DNA from: Kibdelosporangium aridum
Lineage (GTDB): Bacteria > Actinomycetota > Actinomycetes > Mycobacteriales > Pseudonocardiaceae
DNA: 64,000 bases
Reading direction: 5' to 3'
NCBI RefSeq assembly: GCF_900176515.1
Contig: NZ_FWXV01000009.1
Location: 460,431-524,430, forward strand
The position numbers were made by a program, and so were the translations under genes. Positions 1-8,704 of the stretch are shown here, piece after piece. The notes below the pieces were generated by a model. That model was not told the DNA's origin. It worked only from the letters and a program-made list of their open reading frames with translations, and did no database searches. The first letter of the stretch is position 1. Every line of letters starts with the position of its first letter.

Positions 1-2
1 GG

Positions 3-482
3 CCGCTCGCCAGCTCGCTCGGCTCGACGTACCCGGGGCGTGCCTGGGAAGTCAGCCATGTCGGCGGTGACCGGTGGGCCGGAAACCTCCTGGTCGTCCC
101 GGATGGGTTCCTGCACGGCCAGCTCGACCCGGACGAGGCCAAGGTCGTGGTGAAGGCCGCGCTGGCCGGTGAGGTCGACCCCGAACACCTGCGTGGCCGG
201 ACCGCCGCGCACACCCAGTGGGCGCAGTACGCCGAGATCGCCGTCCGCAGGCACACCGGACTTCGCGGAATCGACGACGTGGTCACGCTTTCCGAGCGTG
301 AAGTCGAAACCGACCTGGAGAACGAGGCCCGCGCGGTGACCGTCCGCGCGGCCCACGAGACCTACGAGGTCACCATCTCCCGTCGCGCCGTAATCGGCCG
401 CGGACCCAGCCGCTGCAACGCGTTGGTCGCGCCCGGCGGCTACATCACCGAGAAAATCACTCTGACGGCAACAACTTACTGA
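3..482 (+). CDS. Sucrase/ferredoxin-like family protein, C-terminal part
   Basis: The reading frame is open from the window edge (codons starting at base 3) to a TGA at 480-482, giving about 159 residues of a longer protein. The stretch WEVSHVGGDRWAGNLLVVPD followed by a GFLHGQL segment is characteristic of the Suc_Fer-like family, whose members carry a thioredoxin-like ferredoxin fold; the cysteine-bearing N-terminal half lies outside the window. The function is not established for most members. The 3' end overlaps the convergent P-type ATPase gene by 26 bases (457-482). The family call is fairly safe; no substrate can be named. Confidence 0.75.
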   Translation, partial: PLASSLGSTYPGRAWEVSHVGGDRWAGNLLVVPDGFLHGQLDPDEAKVVVKAALAGEVDPEHLRGRTAAHTQWAQYAEIAVRRHTGLRGIDDVVTLSEREVETDLENEARAVTVRAAHETYEVTISRRAVIGRGPSRCNALVAPGGYITEKITLTATTY

Positions 483-3400
483 CAATCGGGCTAGCCAGGT
501 TCGCCGCGGCCGCGCTGGACAGCGCGATGCCCCAGCCGATCGGGCCCAACGGAGTGCAGCCGAAGAACTGGCTGACGCCCGGAGTCTGGATCACGCCACC
601 GAGGATCGCGGCAGAACCCAAGCCAGCAGTCAGAACTGTGCGGTCAGTGCCGCCGGTGACCATGGTCTGCCCGAGTTGTGTGGCGACAAGCGCTGCCAAC
701 GCGACTGTGCTCGCTCGACGAGCACGGCCGGTGAACCGTGCGGCCGTCCATGCCGCCGAGGCGCCGAGTGTCGTGGTGACTGCGCGTGCGGTGATGTCCC
801 GGCCGAGTGCCGCGCCGAGCGAGGCGCTTGGCCCTTCCCGCAACAGATCCGGCACCGCTTCACTGTCCGGACGGGACAGTGCGATGGCGAGTGCGGGCGC
901 GAGGTCCGTCAACAGGTTCACCAGCAGAAGTTGCCGGGCGCCCAGTGGGGATCGCCCGGTGAGCACCGAACCGAGCACGCTGAACGCGATCTCACCGGCG
1001 TTGCCGCCCAACAGGATGCCGAGGGCCTCGCGGACGGACGCCCACATCGCGCGGCCTTCGATCAACGCGGCGATGATCGTTTCCAGCCGGTCGTCGGTGA
1101 CCACCAGGTCCGCTGCGGCCCTGGCCGCCGGAGTTCCCCGTTGCCCCAACGCGATTCCCACATCCGCGAGCCTGATCGCCGGGGCGTCGTTGGCGCCGTC
1201 ACCCGTCATGGCGACCACGCGGCCCATTCTGCGGTACGCCTCGATGATCCGGACCTTCTGCGCTGGGCTGCACCGGGCGATGACGTCCACATCGGGCAGC
1301 AGCTCGGCCAGTTCGTCCTCGCCGAGTTCGTCGATGTCGGCCCCGGTGACCACAGTGGACTCGCTGGATCCGTTGACCCGGCTGGCAATGGCCTCGCCGG
1401 TCGCCGGGTGGTCGCCAGTGATCATCACGATCTGCACACCCGCTTCACGCAACGCGGCCGCGGCAGGCGGTGCGCTGTCACGGACTGGATCGCTCAACGC
1501 CACAAAGCCAAGGAGCTTCAGATCGCGCACGTTCTCGTCGGTCACGTCTGTCTCGTCGACAGTGCGCTCGGCGACGGCGAGGACGCGATGCCCTGCGGCA
1601 GCGAGCTTTTCCGCCCGCTTGAGCATGCCCCGCCGGTTGCGGCAGCGCGGCAGGATGATCTCCGGCGCGCCCTTGACGCTCAGCACCAGCTTCTGCCCGG
1701 ACTTGCCCACAGCGGCGTGATAGCCGCGGGAAGGCTCGAAGGGCAGCGCGGACACCTTCTTCCAGCCGTTGATCTCCACCTGGGCCTTGCGCGCTCCTTC
1801 CAGCACCGCGCGGTCGGTCTGGTGGGCCAGATCCTTCGGGTTGTCGGCGTGCGGCGTGGCTCGCAACGCGGCCGTCAGTACGTCGTCCGGTGAGTTGCCA
1901 AGCGAATCGACCCGGCTGACGCTCAGCTTGCCTTCGGTGAGCGTGCCGGTCTTGTCGAAGCACAGCACATCCACCCGGCCGAGCGCTTCGATCGTGCGTG
2001 GGTTGCGCACCAGCGCGCCCTTGTCGGCCAGTCGCCGAGCGGCTGCCAGCTGAGCCGCGTTCACGAGGAACGGAAGTCCTTCCGGGACGGACGCGACGGC
2101 CAAGTTCACCGCTGCGCCAAGGCTTTCCCGCATCGGAACACCGTGCAGCAAGCCCGCTCCGGACACCGCGGCCGCGGACCCGATCGCCACGGGCAAGGCA
2201 TGCCGCGTCAGTTCGGCCAGCCGCGCCTCGACACCGGTGACGGGCGTGTTCTTGTGCGCGGCCGCCATACTGCGGCCGACTTCAGTGGCGTCGCCCACCG
2301 CCACGACAACGGCTTTCGCGCGACCGGCCGCGATCGTGGTTCCCTCGTAAAGCATCGAGGTGCGCTCGGCCAGTTCGGCGACCACAGGCGCCGGTTCTTT
2401 GGTCACCGGCAAGGATTCCCCGGTCAGCGAGGACTCGTCGACCTCAAGGCCGGGGCCTTCCAGCAACCGGCAGTCCGCGGGCACGACGTCTCCGGCCTTC
2501 AACGTGACAACGTCACCAGGGACCAGCTCATCGGCGTTGATCCGCGTGCTCTTGCCGTCACGCAAGGCAGTGGTGCGCACAGCGGAACGGGAAAGCAGCT
2601 CGGCCAAGGACCGTTCGGTCCGAACCTGTTGCACTGCACCGATCAACGCCGAAACACTGGTGATCCCGGCGACCAAAGCCGCGTCGGCGGGCGACCCGAC
2701 GGCGGCCGACAATGCGGCGCCACCGGCGAGTACCGGTGTCAGGGGATTGGCCAGCTCGGACAGAAAGGCGCTGCCCAGAGAGGTCTCCGGGACGCCGTCC
2801 CGGATAGATGTGCCGCGGCGCCTGCGCTTGACCTCGTCCGATTTCAGTCCGTCCATATCGGACCGGACCATTTTCACCACCATGTCCGCGGGCATGAGGT
2901 GCCATGGTTGCGCGGAATCCGGTGTCTCGCTCTTGCCGCGCAGCTGCCGTGCCCGCCATACGCCGTCGGCGAACGCCAACGCGGCGCCGCCGTTCACCGC
3001 GCGCAGGCTGCTTTCCGCAGGACTCGCGCGGCGGGAGTTCAGCGCGCCGACAGCGCCGATCCCGCTCGCCGCCTGCGCGAACCGGATGCCGTCCCGGTTC
3101 ACCAGACGTGCCGCCTGGATCGCCTCGATCAGCAGGACGATGGCGTCCGAGTCGCTGCCCACCAGCACGTGCGCACCCCACGGCGGAGCCGTGCCGTCAT
3201 CGTGCACGCCGACGCCGAAGTCCGCTGTGCCAAGGGCTTTCCGATCGGCGGAGACCACCATCACGACATGGTCCTCGCCCTGAAGCTGACGGATCGTGCC
3301 GACGAGGTTCTCCCTGGCTGTCACCAAGCGCAGCCCGGTCTCGTTGGCGGCCGAGGTGATCGCGTGCACGGCAGGCGAAGGTTCCTTGTCCACGGCCAGA

Positions 3401-4653
3401 ACCGCTTCGAGGTGATCGCCATGCGTCAGGCCGAGTACCAGCTCGCGGTCTTCGAGCTTCTTGAGCTGCCGGGTTCCCTTGCGCCCTTCGATCTCCAGCT
3501 CGTCGATCGGGCCGAGCGACCAGTCGTCGTTGTGCCGCGCGGTCTGCGGCTCGGTGGGGTCGAACAGCTCGAAGGCCCGCTCGACCAGATCGGAGGGTTC
3601 GTTGCCAGGCAACGGAACCAGATCGCTCAGCAGCCAACGACCGGAGCTCAGTGAGGTCGCATCGAGCACAAGAACATCGACGCTGTCCAAGAGACGCAAC
3701 GCGGACCGGTCCATCACGAGCGCACCCCGCCTCGCCAGCACGCGCCCGAGTTGCGCGGCGAACGAGGCTCGCCCGACTCCGACCGCCTTGGGCAATGAGG
3801 CCAACGCCAGCCCGGCGGCCCGCCTCGGCCCGGCGAAAGGCAACGCGACAGCGCCCGCCGCTGCGCCCGTGACCAGCGCGCGGTGGGCGTAGCGCTCGGC
3901 TGGGCCGTCGGGCAGCGGCCGTGGCCGCTCGGTGACCACCGGGTCGGCGCCCGCGTCTTCCGGGCCCTTGATCAGCTCGGCTTCGACCTCGCACCACGCG
4001 TCCTTGTGCGCTTTGGCTTCGCGCCATTGCTGCACCCGCTGGGCCGCGTCGAGCATTGTGCTTTCGCTGCGCGCGGCCAGTCCGTGGGCCACGGCCATCA
4101 TCATGGAGGTCGCTGAGTCGGCGCGCTCGTGGCCGTGCAGGTACTGGCCGAGCCGGGCCTTCAGCTTCGGGTGCATGTCGATGGCCGACAGCAGGCCGGC
4201 CACCTCGGCGGGCAGCGGCGCCCACGGCGAGATCTTGTTGATCGCGGACAGGACCAGGCCGAACGCGTCCACCGCGAGCGTCGGCAGCAGCCGTGTGCCG
4301 GTGGCGCCGTCCGCGGGGTGGTGCAGTTCGTCCTCGGCGATCCGTTCTTCCTCGGTGTCCGGCTCGGCTTCCGCCTTCTCGACGACCTTGATCAGCTGGG
4401 ACTGGCGGGCGTGGTCGTCGACGGCCACGATCACGCGTGACGAGGGGGCGTTGACCTTGGCCCAGAGCACTCCAGGCTGCTCGGCCAGCCGTTTTTCCAC
4501 GCGCTGGGCCACCCGTGCGCCACGCGGCCCGTGCACGCCGTGGACTTCGATGTGCAGGCGTCCAGGGCACGACCAGACGTTGCGCCTGTCTCGGTCGAGC
4601 AACGCCTCGACGATGCTGAACGGCGTCGGAACGGGAATACCCAGCAGCTTCAC
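457..4653 (-). CDS. Very large cation-transporting P-type ATPase (CtpI/CtpH-like)
   Basis: Predicted membrane ion pump of 1398 residues. Residues about 30-95 look like an HMA-type fold without a CxxC metal site. The catalytic ATPase occupies roughly 625-1398: TGES at about 744, the M4 motif PEGLP at about 857, the phosphorylation motif DKTGT at about 900, TGDHPATG in the P domain and GDGANDAP at about 1151. Ordinary P-type ATPases have about 700-900 residues; mycobacterial CtpH and CtpI share this giant architecture. The N-terminal 550 residues look like a decayed second copy of the pump core (see findings). PEGLP in M4, rather than CPC, argues against a heavy-metal P1B pump; the ion is unknown. 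The start ATG at 4653 is the only upstream Met-like start before the intergenic region. Confidence 0.88.
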   Translation of the reverse strand: MKLLGIPVPTPFSIVEALLDRDRRNVWSCPGRLHIEVHGVHGPRGARVAQRVEKRLAEQPGVLWAKVNAPSSRVIVAVDDHARQSQLIKVVEKAEAEPDTEEERIAEDELHHPADGATGTRLLPTLAVDAFGLVLSAINKISPWAPLPAEVAGLLSAIDMHPKLKARLGQYLHGHERADSATSMMMAVAHGLAARSESTMLDAAQRVQQWREAKAHKDAWCEVEAELIKGPEDAGADPVVTERPRPLPDGPAERYAHRALVTGAAAGAVALPFAGPRRAAGLALASLPKAVGVGRASFAAQLGRVLARRGALVMDRSALRLLDSVDVLVLDATSLSSGRWLLSDLVPLPGNEPSDLVERAFELFDPTEPQTARHNDDWSLGPIDELEIEGRKGTRQLKKLEDRELVLGLTHGDHLEAVLAVDKEPSPAVHAITSAANETGLRLVTARENLVGTIRQLQGEDHVVMVVSADRKALGTADFGVGVHDDGTAPPWGAHVLVGSDSDAIVLLIEAIQAARLVNRDGIRFAQAASGIGAVGALNSRRASPAESSLRAVNGGAALAFADGVWRARQLRGKSETPDSAQPWHLMPADMVVKMVRSDMDGLKSDEVKRRRRGTSIRDGVPETSLGSAFLSELANPLTPVLAGGAALSAAVGSPADAALVAGITSVSALIGAVQQVRTERSLAELLSRSAVRTTALRDGKSTRINADELVPGDVVTLKAGDVVPADCRLLEGPGLEVDESSLTGESLPVTKEPAPVVAELAERTSMLYEGTTIAAGRAKAVVVAVGDATEVGRSMAAAHKNTPVTGVEARLAELTRHALPVAIGSAAAVSGAGLLHGVPMRESLGAAVNLAVASVPEGLPFLVNAAQLAAARRLADKGALVRNPRTIEALGRVDVLCFDKTGTLTEGKLSVSRVDSLGNSPDDVLTAALRATPHADNPKDLAHQTDRAVLEGARKAQVEINGWKKVSALPFEPSRGYHAAVGKSGQKLVLSVKGAPEIILPRCRNRRGMLKRAEKLAAAGHRVLAVAERTVDETDVTDENVRDLKLLGFVALSDPVRDSAPPAAAALREAGVQIVMITGDHPATGEAIASRVNGSSESTVVTGADIDELGEDELAELLPDVDVIARCSPAQKVRIIEAYRRMGRVVAMTGDGANDAPAIRLADVGIALGQRGTPAARAAADLVVTDDRLETIIAALIEGRAMWASVREALGILLGGNAGEIAFSVLGSVLTGRSPLGARQLLLVNLLTDLAPALAIALSRPDSEAVPDLLREGPSASLGAALGRDITARAVTTTLGASAAWTAARFTGRARRASTVALAALVATQLGQTMVTGGTDRTVLTAGLGSAAILGGVIQTPGVSQFFGCTPLGPIGWGIALSSAAAANLASPIVSKLLPSE

Positions 4654-4688
4654 CCACTGGGTTTTCCCAGTTGGTCAACGCCATGAAA

Positions 4689-4704
4689 CAAGCACGCGTG
4701 CTTG
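4689..4704. promoter_or_regulatory. Perfect 16-bp palindrome, probable TetR operator
   Basis: CAAGCACGCGTGCTTG is a perfect inverted repeat in the 84-bp divergent gap between the P-type ATPase and the acyl-CoA dehydrogenase operon. CAAG/CTTG half-sites are typical of TetR-family regulators of lipid catabolism such as KstR. The TetR gene at 7053 is the obvious candidate to bind here and autoregulate its operon; this is inference. Confidence 0.55.
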
Positions 4705-4737
4705 ATTTTGGATCCGGGTCGTGCCACGGTGTGAGGT

Positions 4738-5889
4738 GTGAGCGCCGATGTATTGGGCACGCCTGAGCGTGACGCGCTGAGGCAGACTGTGCGGCGGTTC
4801 ATGGCGGCTGAAGTCCTGCCTCATCAGGATGAGTGGGAACGAGCCGGTGAGCTTCCCCGCGAGCTGCACCGCAAGGCGGGCGACCTCGGCCTGCTGGGCG
4901 TCGCGTTCCCCGAGGAAGTGGGCGGAGGCGGCGGTGACTACCTCGACGGGCTGACCGTGGCCGAGGAGATGCTGTACGCGGGCGCGGCCGGTGGCCTGAT
5001 CGCGTCCCTGCTGACCTGCGGGATCGCCGTTCCGCACATCGTGTCGGCCGGTGACGGCGAGCAGATCGCCCGGTGGGTCCGGCCGACCCTGGCCGGGGAC
5101 ATGATCGGCTCGCTCGCGGTGACCGAGCCGGACGGCGGATCGGATGTCGCCAACATCCGGACCGTCGCGAAACGGGACGGCGACGACTACATCGTCAACG
5201 GCGCCAAGACCTTCATCACCTCAGGCTGCCGCGCGGACTTCGTGACCACGGTCGTCCGGACCGGTGAAGCGGGCGCGCACGGTATCTCGTTGCTGGTGAT
5301 CGAGCGTGGCACGCCCGGGTTCACGGTGTCCCGCAAGCTGGACAAGATGGGCTGGCTCTGCTCGGACACCGCCGAATTGTCCTTTGTGGATTGCCGGGTG
5401 CCCGCGAAGAACCTCGTCGGCGCGGAGAACTCGGGGTTCATCCAGGTCGCGCAGCACTTCGTGACCGAGCGCCTGTCGCTGGCGGTCCAGGCGTACGCGG
5501 CCGCCCAGCGCGCGTTGGACCTCACGCTGGAGTGGGCACGGATGCGCCAGACCTTCGGGCGCCCGCTGATCTCCCGTCAGCTCGTCCAGCACACCTTGAC
5601 CGACATGGCCCGCAAGATAGACGTGGCCCGCACGTACACCCGCAGTGTCGCGATCAAGTACCTGGCAGGCGAAGACGTCATTGCCGAGGCGTGTTTCGCC
5701 AAGAACACTGCTGTCGAAGCGGGCGAGTGGGTGGTGGACAAGGCCGTGCAGCTGCACGGCGGCCTCGGCTACATGCGTGAGGCGGAAGTCGAACGGCAGT
5801 ACAGGGATATGCGGATCCTCGGGATCGGCGGCGGTACCTCGGAGATCCTCACCGGCTTGGCCGCGAAACGATTGGGATACACACAATGA
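4738..5889 (+). CDS. Acyl-CoA dehydrogenase (first of a pair)
   Basis: A 383-residue flavoprotein of the acyl-CoA dehydrogenase family, catalysing FAD-dependent alpha,beta-desaturation of an acyl-CoA. Family signatures are visible: LAVTEPDGGSDVANI (substrate/FAD region), FITSGCRADF, the QTFGRPL motif and a C-terminal LHGGLGYMREAEVERQYRD segment. The length is normal. The start is GTG at 4738, following a purine-rich GTGAGGT stretch. It overlaps the next gene by 4 bases (ATGA), so the two dehydrogenases are translationally coupled; paired FadE-type subunits often form heteromeric enzymes acting on unusual substrates such as sterol side chains. The substrate is unknown. Confidence 0.9.
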   Translation: MSADVLGTPERDALRQTVRRFMAAEVLPHQDEWERAGELPRELHRKAGDLGLLGVAFPEEVGGGGGDYLDGLTVAEEMLYAGAAGGLIASLLTCGIAVPHIVSAGDGEQIARWVRPTLAGDMIGSLAVTEPDGGSDVANIRTVAKRDGDDYIVNGAKTFITSGCRADFVTTVVRTGEAGAHGISLLVIERGTPGFTVSRKLDKMGWLCSDTAELSFVDCRVPAKNLVGAENSGFIQVAQHFVTERLSLAVQAYAAAQRALDLTLEWARMRQTFGRPLISRQLVQHTLTDMARKIDVARTYTRSVAIKYLAGEDVIAEACFAKNTAVEAGEWVVDKAVQLHGGLGYMREAEVERQYRDMRILGIGGGTSEILTGLAAKRLGYTQ

Positions 5890-7043
5890 GTTTTGTCGAG
5901 TCCGATGAGCGGCTCGCGCTGCGCAAGGCGGTTTCCGACCTGGGCAAGCGGTACGGCCATGACTACTACGTCCGCAAGGCCCGCGAGGGCGGGCACACCA
6001 CCGAGCTGTGGCAGGAAGCCGGGAAGCTCGGTTACCTCGGCGTCAACGTGCCGGAGGAGTACGGCGGCGGTGGCGGTGGCATCGGCGACCTCGCGGCCGT
6101 GTGCGAGGAGCTCGCCACAGCCGGGTGCCCACTGCTGATGATGGTCGTGTCCCCGGCGATCTGCGCGACGATCATCGCCCGGTTCGGCACCGACGCGCAG
6201 AAGCAGGAGTGGCTGCCGCGCTTCGCCGACGGCTCGGTCGTGATGGCGTTCGGGATCACCGAGCCGGACGCCGGCTCGAACTCGCACAAGATCGTCACGA
6301 CTGGCCGGCGGGACGGCGGCGACTGGGTCCTCAGCGGCCAGAAGGTGTTCATCTCCGGCGTGGACGGCGCCGACGCGGTGCTGATCGTCGGCCGGACCGA
6401 GGACGCGAAGACCGGCAAGCTCAAGCCCGCGCTGTACATCGTGCCGACCGACGCGAAGGGCTTCACGTACCAGAAGATCGACATGGAGATGGTCTCGCCG
6501 GACCGCCAGTTCACGTTGTTCCTCGATGACGTGCGACTGCCCGCCGAGGCGCTGATCGGATCCGAGGACGCCGCGCTGGCCCAGCTGTTCGCCGGACTCA
6601 ACCCCGAGCGGATCATGGCCGCCTCGTTCTCCACAGGGCTCGGGCGGCTCGCGCTGAACAAGGCGACCGAGTACGCCAAGACCCGCAACGTCTGGGGCAC
6701 TCCAATTGGTGCGCACCAGGGCCTCGCGCACCCGCTGGCGGACGTGCACATCAACATCGAACTCGCCCGTTTGATGACCCAGAAAGCCGCTTCCCTCTAC
6801 GACGAGGGCAACGACATGGCCGCAGGTGAGGCCGCCAACATGGCCAAGTACGCGGCGGCTGAGGCCGCGGCGAAGGCAGCCGACCAGGCACTGCACACCC
6901 ACGGCGGCAACGGTATGGCGAGCGAGTTCGGCCTCGGCGGGCTGGTGCTGGCGACGCGAGTCGGCCGGATCGCCCCGGTGAGTCGTGAGATGATCCTGAA
7001 CTTCGTGGCCCAGCACTCGCTGGGGCTGCCGAAGTCCTATTAG
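5886..7043 (+). CDS. Acyl-CoA dehydrogenase (second of a pair)
   Basis: A 385-residue acyl-CoA dehydrogenase homologue with FGITEPDAGSNSHKI, the insert VFISGVDGADAVLIVGR and the C-terminal LHTHGGNGMASEFGLGG segment. It starts at ATG 5886, overlapping the stop of the preceding dehydrogenase. The coupled arrangement suggests that the two products act together, possibly as a heteromer, in beta-oxidation of one substrate class. The TetR gene that follows after 9 bases is probably their regulator. The family is certain; the substrate is not. Confidence 0.9.
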   Translation: MSFVESDERLALRKAVSDLGKRYGHDYYVRKAREGGHTTELWQEAGKLGYLGVNVPEEYGGGGGGIGDLAAVCEELATAGCPLLMMVVSPAICATIIARFGTDAQKQEWLPRFADGSVVMAFGITEPDAGSNSHKIVTTGRRDGGDWVLSGQKVFISGVDGADAVLIVGRTEDAKTGKLKPALYIVPTDAKGFTYQKIDMEMVSPDRQFTLFLDDVRLPAEALIGSEDAALAQLFAGLNPERIMAASFSTGLGRLALNKATEYAKTRNVWGTPIGAHQGLAHPLADVHINIELARLMTQKAASLYDEGNDMAAGEAANMAKYAAAEAAAKAADQALHTHGGNGMASEFGLGGLVLATRVGRIAPVSREMILNFVAQHSLGLPKSY

Positions 7044-7052
7044 GAGTCCAAG

Positions 7053-7655
7053 GTGCGCCAGCCGCAACAGGACCGCAGCCGCGCCACCCGGCAGCGGCTG
7101 CTGGAGTCCGCGATCGAGGCCCTCGCCGAACTGGGCTGGCAGGGCAGCACGGTGGCGGTGGTCGCGGAACGGGCCGGGGTGTCCAGAGGTGCGGCGCAGC
7201 ACCACTTTCCCACCCGCGAGGACCTGTTCGCGGCGGCCGTGGAATACGTCGGCGAGGCCAGGCGGACCTGGACCCGCGAGCACAGCGCGGACCTGCCGAC
7301 CGGCCCGGAGCGCACCCGCGCGGTGGTCGACATGATCGTCCGGATCTACACCGGCCCGCTTTTCCGTGCGGCACTGCACTTGTGGGTGGCCGCGACCTCG
7401 GACGAGCAGCTGCGCACGTCGATCGTGGAGCTGGAAGCACGAATTGGGCGCGAGCAGCACAAACTCGCACTCGAACTGCTCGGCGTGGACGAAAGCACGC
7501 CGGGCGTAAGGGAAACCGTGCAGGCGACGCTGGACATGGCCCGTGGTCTCGGCCTGGCGAACTTGCTGACTGACGACAGCAAGAGGCGCGCGGGAATCAT
7601 CGACCGCTGGGCGGAGGTCCTGGACGCGACGCTGAACGCCGGCGCCCGCACATGA
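7053..7655 (+). CDS. TetR-family transcriptional regulator
   Basis: A 200-residue TetR regulator. The N-terminal helix-turn-helix is clear (ATRQRLLESAIEALAELGW, then VAERAGVSRGAAQHHFPTRE), followed by a variable ligand-binding domain. The GTG start at 7053 is preceded by GGAG seven bases upstream. It is the third gene of the acyl-CoA dehydrogenase operon, so the natural inference is that it represses that operon, with an acyl-CoA as inducer, through the palindrome at 4689-4704. Its last 4 bases overlap the GrpB-family gene. Confidence 0.9.
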   Translation: MRQPQQDRSRATRQRLLESAIEALAELGWQGSTVAVVAERAGVSRGAAQHHFPTREDLFAAAVEYVGEARRTWTREHSADLPTGPERTRAVVDMIVRIYTGPLFRAALHLWVAATSDEQLRTSIVELEARIGREQHKLALELLGVDESTPGVRETVQATLDMARGLGLANLLTDDSKRRAGIIDRWAEVLDATLNAGART

Positions 7656-8161
7656 TCGAGGTCGTCGACTACGACCCCGCGTGGCCACAGCTGGCCGCGG
7701 CGGCGATAGCAGACCTTGAAGGCATGTTCGTCGAGATCGAGCACATCGGCTCGACCTCGGTGCCGGGCCTGGCGGCAAAACCGGTGATCGACTTGATGGC
7801 AGCGGTTGAGGACCTTGCCGACGTGCCGACGGATTCCCTTGCGGCCGTGGGCTTTCATCAGCATGACAACGGCATGACGGACCGACTCCTGTTCATCCGC
7901 ACGCGTGACGGCGTGCTCACGCACAACCTGCACGTCGTGACACTGGCCAGCTGGCCCACGCGCAACCAACGCATTCTGCGCGACTACCTTCGCGAGCATC
8001 CTTCGGACGCGGCGCGTTATGCCGCCCTGAAAAGGAAACTGGTCGCGTCCGGCATCCACCCCGGCGACTACGCCGCCGCGAAGACCGAGCTGATCCAGGA
8101 GCTGACCGACAAGGCCCGAACCCTGCTGGGACTGCCCCTTGTGGACGTCTGGGAGAAGTGA
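7652..8161 (+). CDS. GrpB family (UPF0157) nucleotidyltransferase-like protein
   Basis: 169 residues matching the GrpB/UPF0157 family, which has a minimal nucleotidyltransferase fold. The signature IEHIGSTSVPGLAAKPVIDL is present near residue 30, followed by an RDYLREHP segment and a DYAAAKTELIQEL tail, as in full-length members. The start ATG overlaps the TetR stop codon (ATGA), so it is translated with the operon, but a link to acyl-CoA metabolism is not obvious. The cellular role of the family is largely unknown. Confidence 0.85.
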   Translation: MIEVVDYDPAWPQLAAAAIADLEGMFVEIEHIGSTSVPGLAAKPVIDLMAAVEDLADVPTDSLAAVGFHQHDNGMTDRLLFIRTRDGVLTHNLHVVTLASWPTRNQRILRDYLREHPSDAARYAALKRKLVASGIHPGDYAAAKTELIQELTDKARTLLGLPLVDVWEK

Positions 8162-8194
8162 TCGAGGCAAGGCGCCTTGCCTCGAGCTGCCGCG

Positions 8195-8413
8195 TCAGAC
8201 CTGAGCGAGGCTCATTCGCTGCTTCTCCGCGTCCACATCGAGGACCTTGACCCGGACCTCGGTGCCCTCAGCCAGCTTGGCGCCGACCAGAAGACCGTGG
8301 ATGTCCGGTGCCATCTCGACGAAAACGCCGAACGGCATCTCACTGACGACACGTCCAGTCAGGACAGTGCCGTCCCGCTGTGCCGCGATGAACGGTGCAA
8401 AGGGTTCTGTCAT
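8195..8413 (-). CDS. Small single S1-domain RNA-binding protein
   Basis: 72 residues forming one S1/OB-fold domain: VLTGRVVSEMPFGVFVEMAP, a GLLVGAKL strand, then VKVLDVDAEKQRMSLAQV. This is the canonical S1 pattern of GxV, FGxFVE and the terminal R(M/I)SLS-like strand. It probably binds single-stranded RNA or the ribosome. The ATG start at 8413 has a very strong Shine-Dalgarno (GAGGAGGTGA, about 6 bases upstream). The transcript leader is about 130 nt and contains a perfect GC palindrome. The gene stands alone between convergent and tandem neighbours. Confidence 0.85.
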   Translation of the reverse strand: MTEPFAPFIAAQRDGTVLTGRVVSEMPFGVFVEMAPDIHGLLVGAKLAEGTEVRVKVLDVDAEKQRMSLAQV

Positions 8414-8467
8414 GCTCTCACCTCCTCTCCCAACACCAGTTCTGCCGACTGGGCGGGGGAGGGCGGG

Positions 8468-8481
8468 CCGCGGGCCCGCGG
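8468..8481 (-). promoter_or_regulatory. GC palindrome in the S1-gene leader
   Basis: CCGCGGGCCCGCGG is self-complementary and lies about 55 nt upstream of the S1-protein start codon, inside its predicted 5' leader. It could form a stable stem or a dimerising element in the RNA, or be simple GC clustering. Confidence 0.35.
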
Positions 8482-8550
8482 GGTGGTCACGACAAGGCCG
8501 GGGATCCCGTCTGTGCTTGGCGCAAGGCCGACCCGGTAGTCACGCCGGAG

Positions 8551-8580
8551 AGATTAGCACGAGAAAGTGATGCCCTGTAA
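8551..8580 (-). promoter_or_regulatory. Promoter for the S1-domain gene
   Basis: On the minus strand, TTACAG (8580-8575), an 18-base spacer and TAATCT (8556-8551) resemble a housekeeping sigma promoter. They sit between the P450 terminator hairpins and the S1 leader. Confidence 0.45.
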
Positions 8581-8583
8581 AGC

Positions 8584-8608
8584 GTTGCCTGGCACACAAT
8601 CAGGCAAC
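8584..8608 (-). terminator. Hairpin behind the P450 gene
   Basis: GTTGCCTG (8584-8591) and CAGGCAAC (8601-8608) form a perfect 8-bp stem with a 9-nt loop, about 100 bases past the P450 stop. A second, longer-loop inverted repeat lies at 8648-8673 (CGGCAGG/CCTGCCG). Neither has a T tract, which is common for actinobacterial terminators. Confidence 0.4.
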
Positions 8609-8704
8609 CGAACCCGTTGACGCCCGTTTGCCATCGTGCAAGCCGGACGGCAGGGAGGGTGGCCTGCCTGCCGCTTCAGCTTGTCGTTGTTCAGGCCCTG
8701 CTCG

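Larger units (their letters stand above)
8414..8704. other. Intergenic region upstream of the S1-domain gene
   Basis: 291 bases without a gene. On the minus strand it holds, in order of transcription, two hairpins behind the P450 gene (8648-8673 and 8584-8608), a TTACAG-N18-TAATCT promoter-like element (8580 down to 8551) and a leader of about 130 nt with the perfect palindrome CCGCGGGCCCGCGG at 8468-8481 before the S1-domain gene. No convincing coding frame was seen. Confidence 0.5.
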
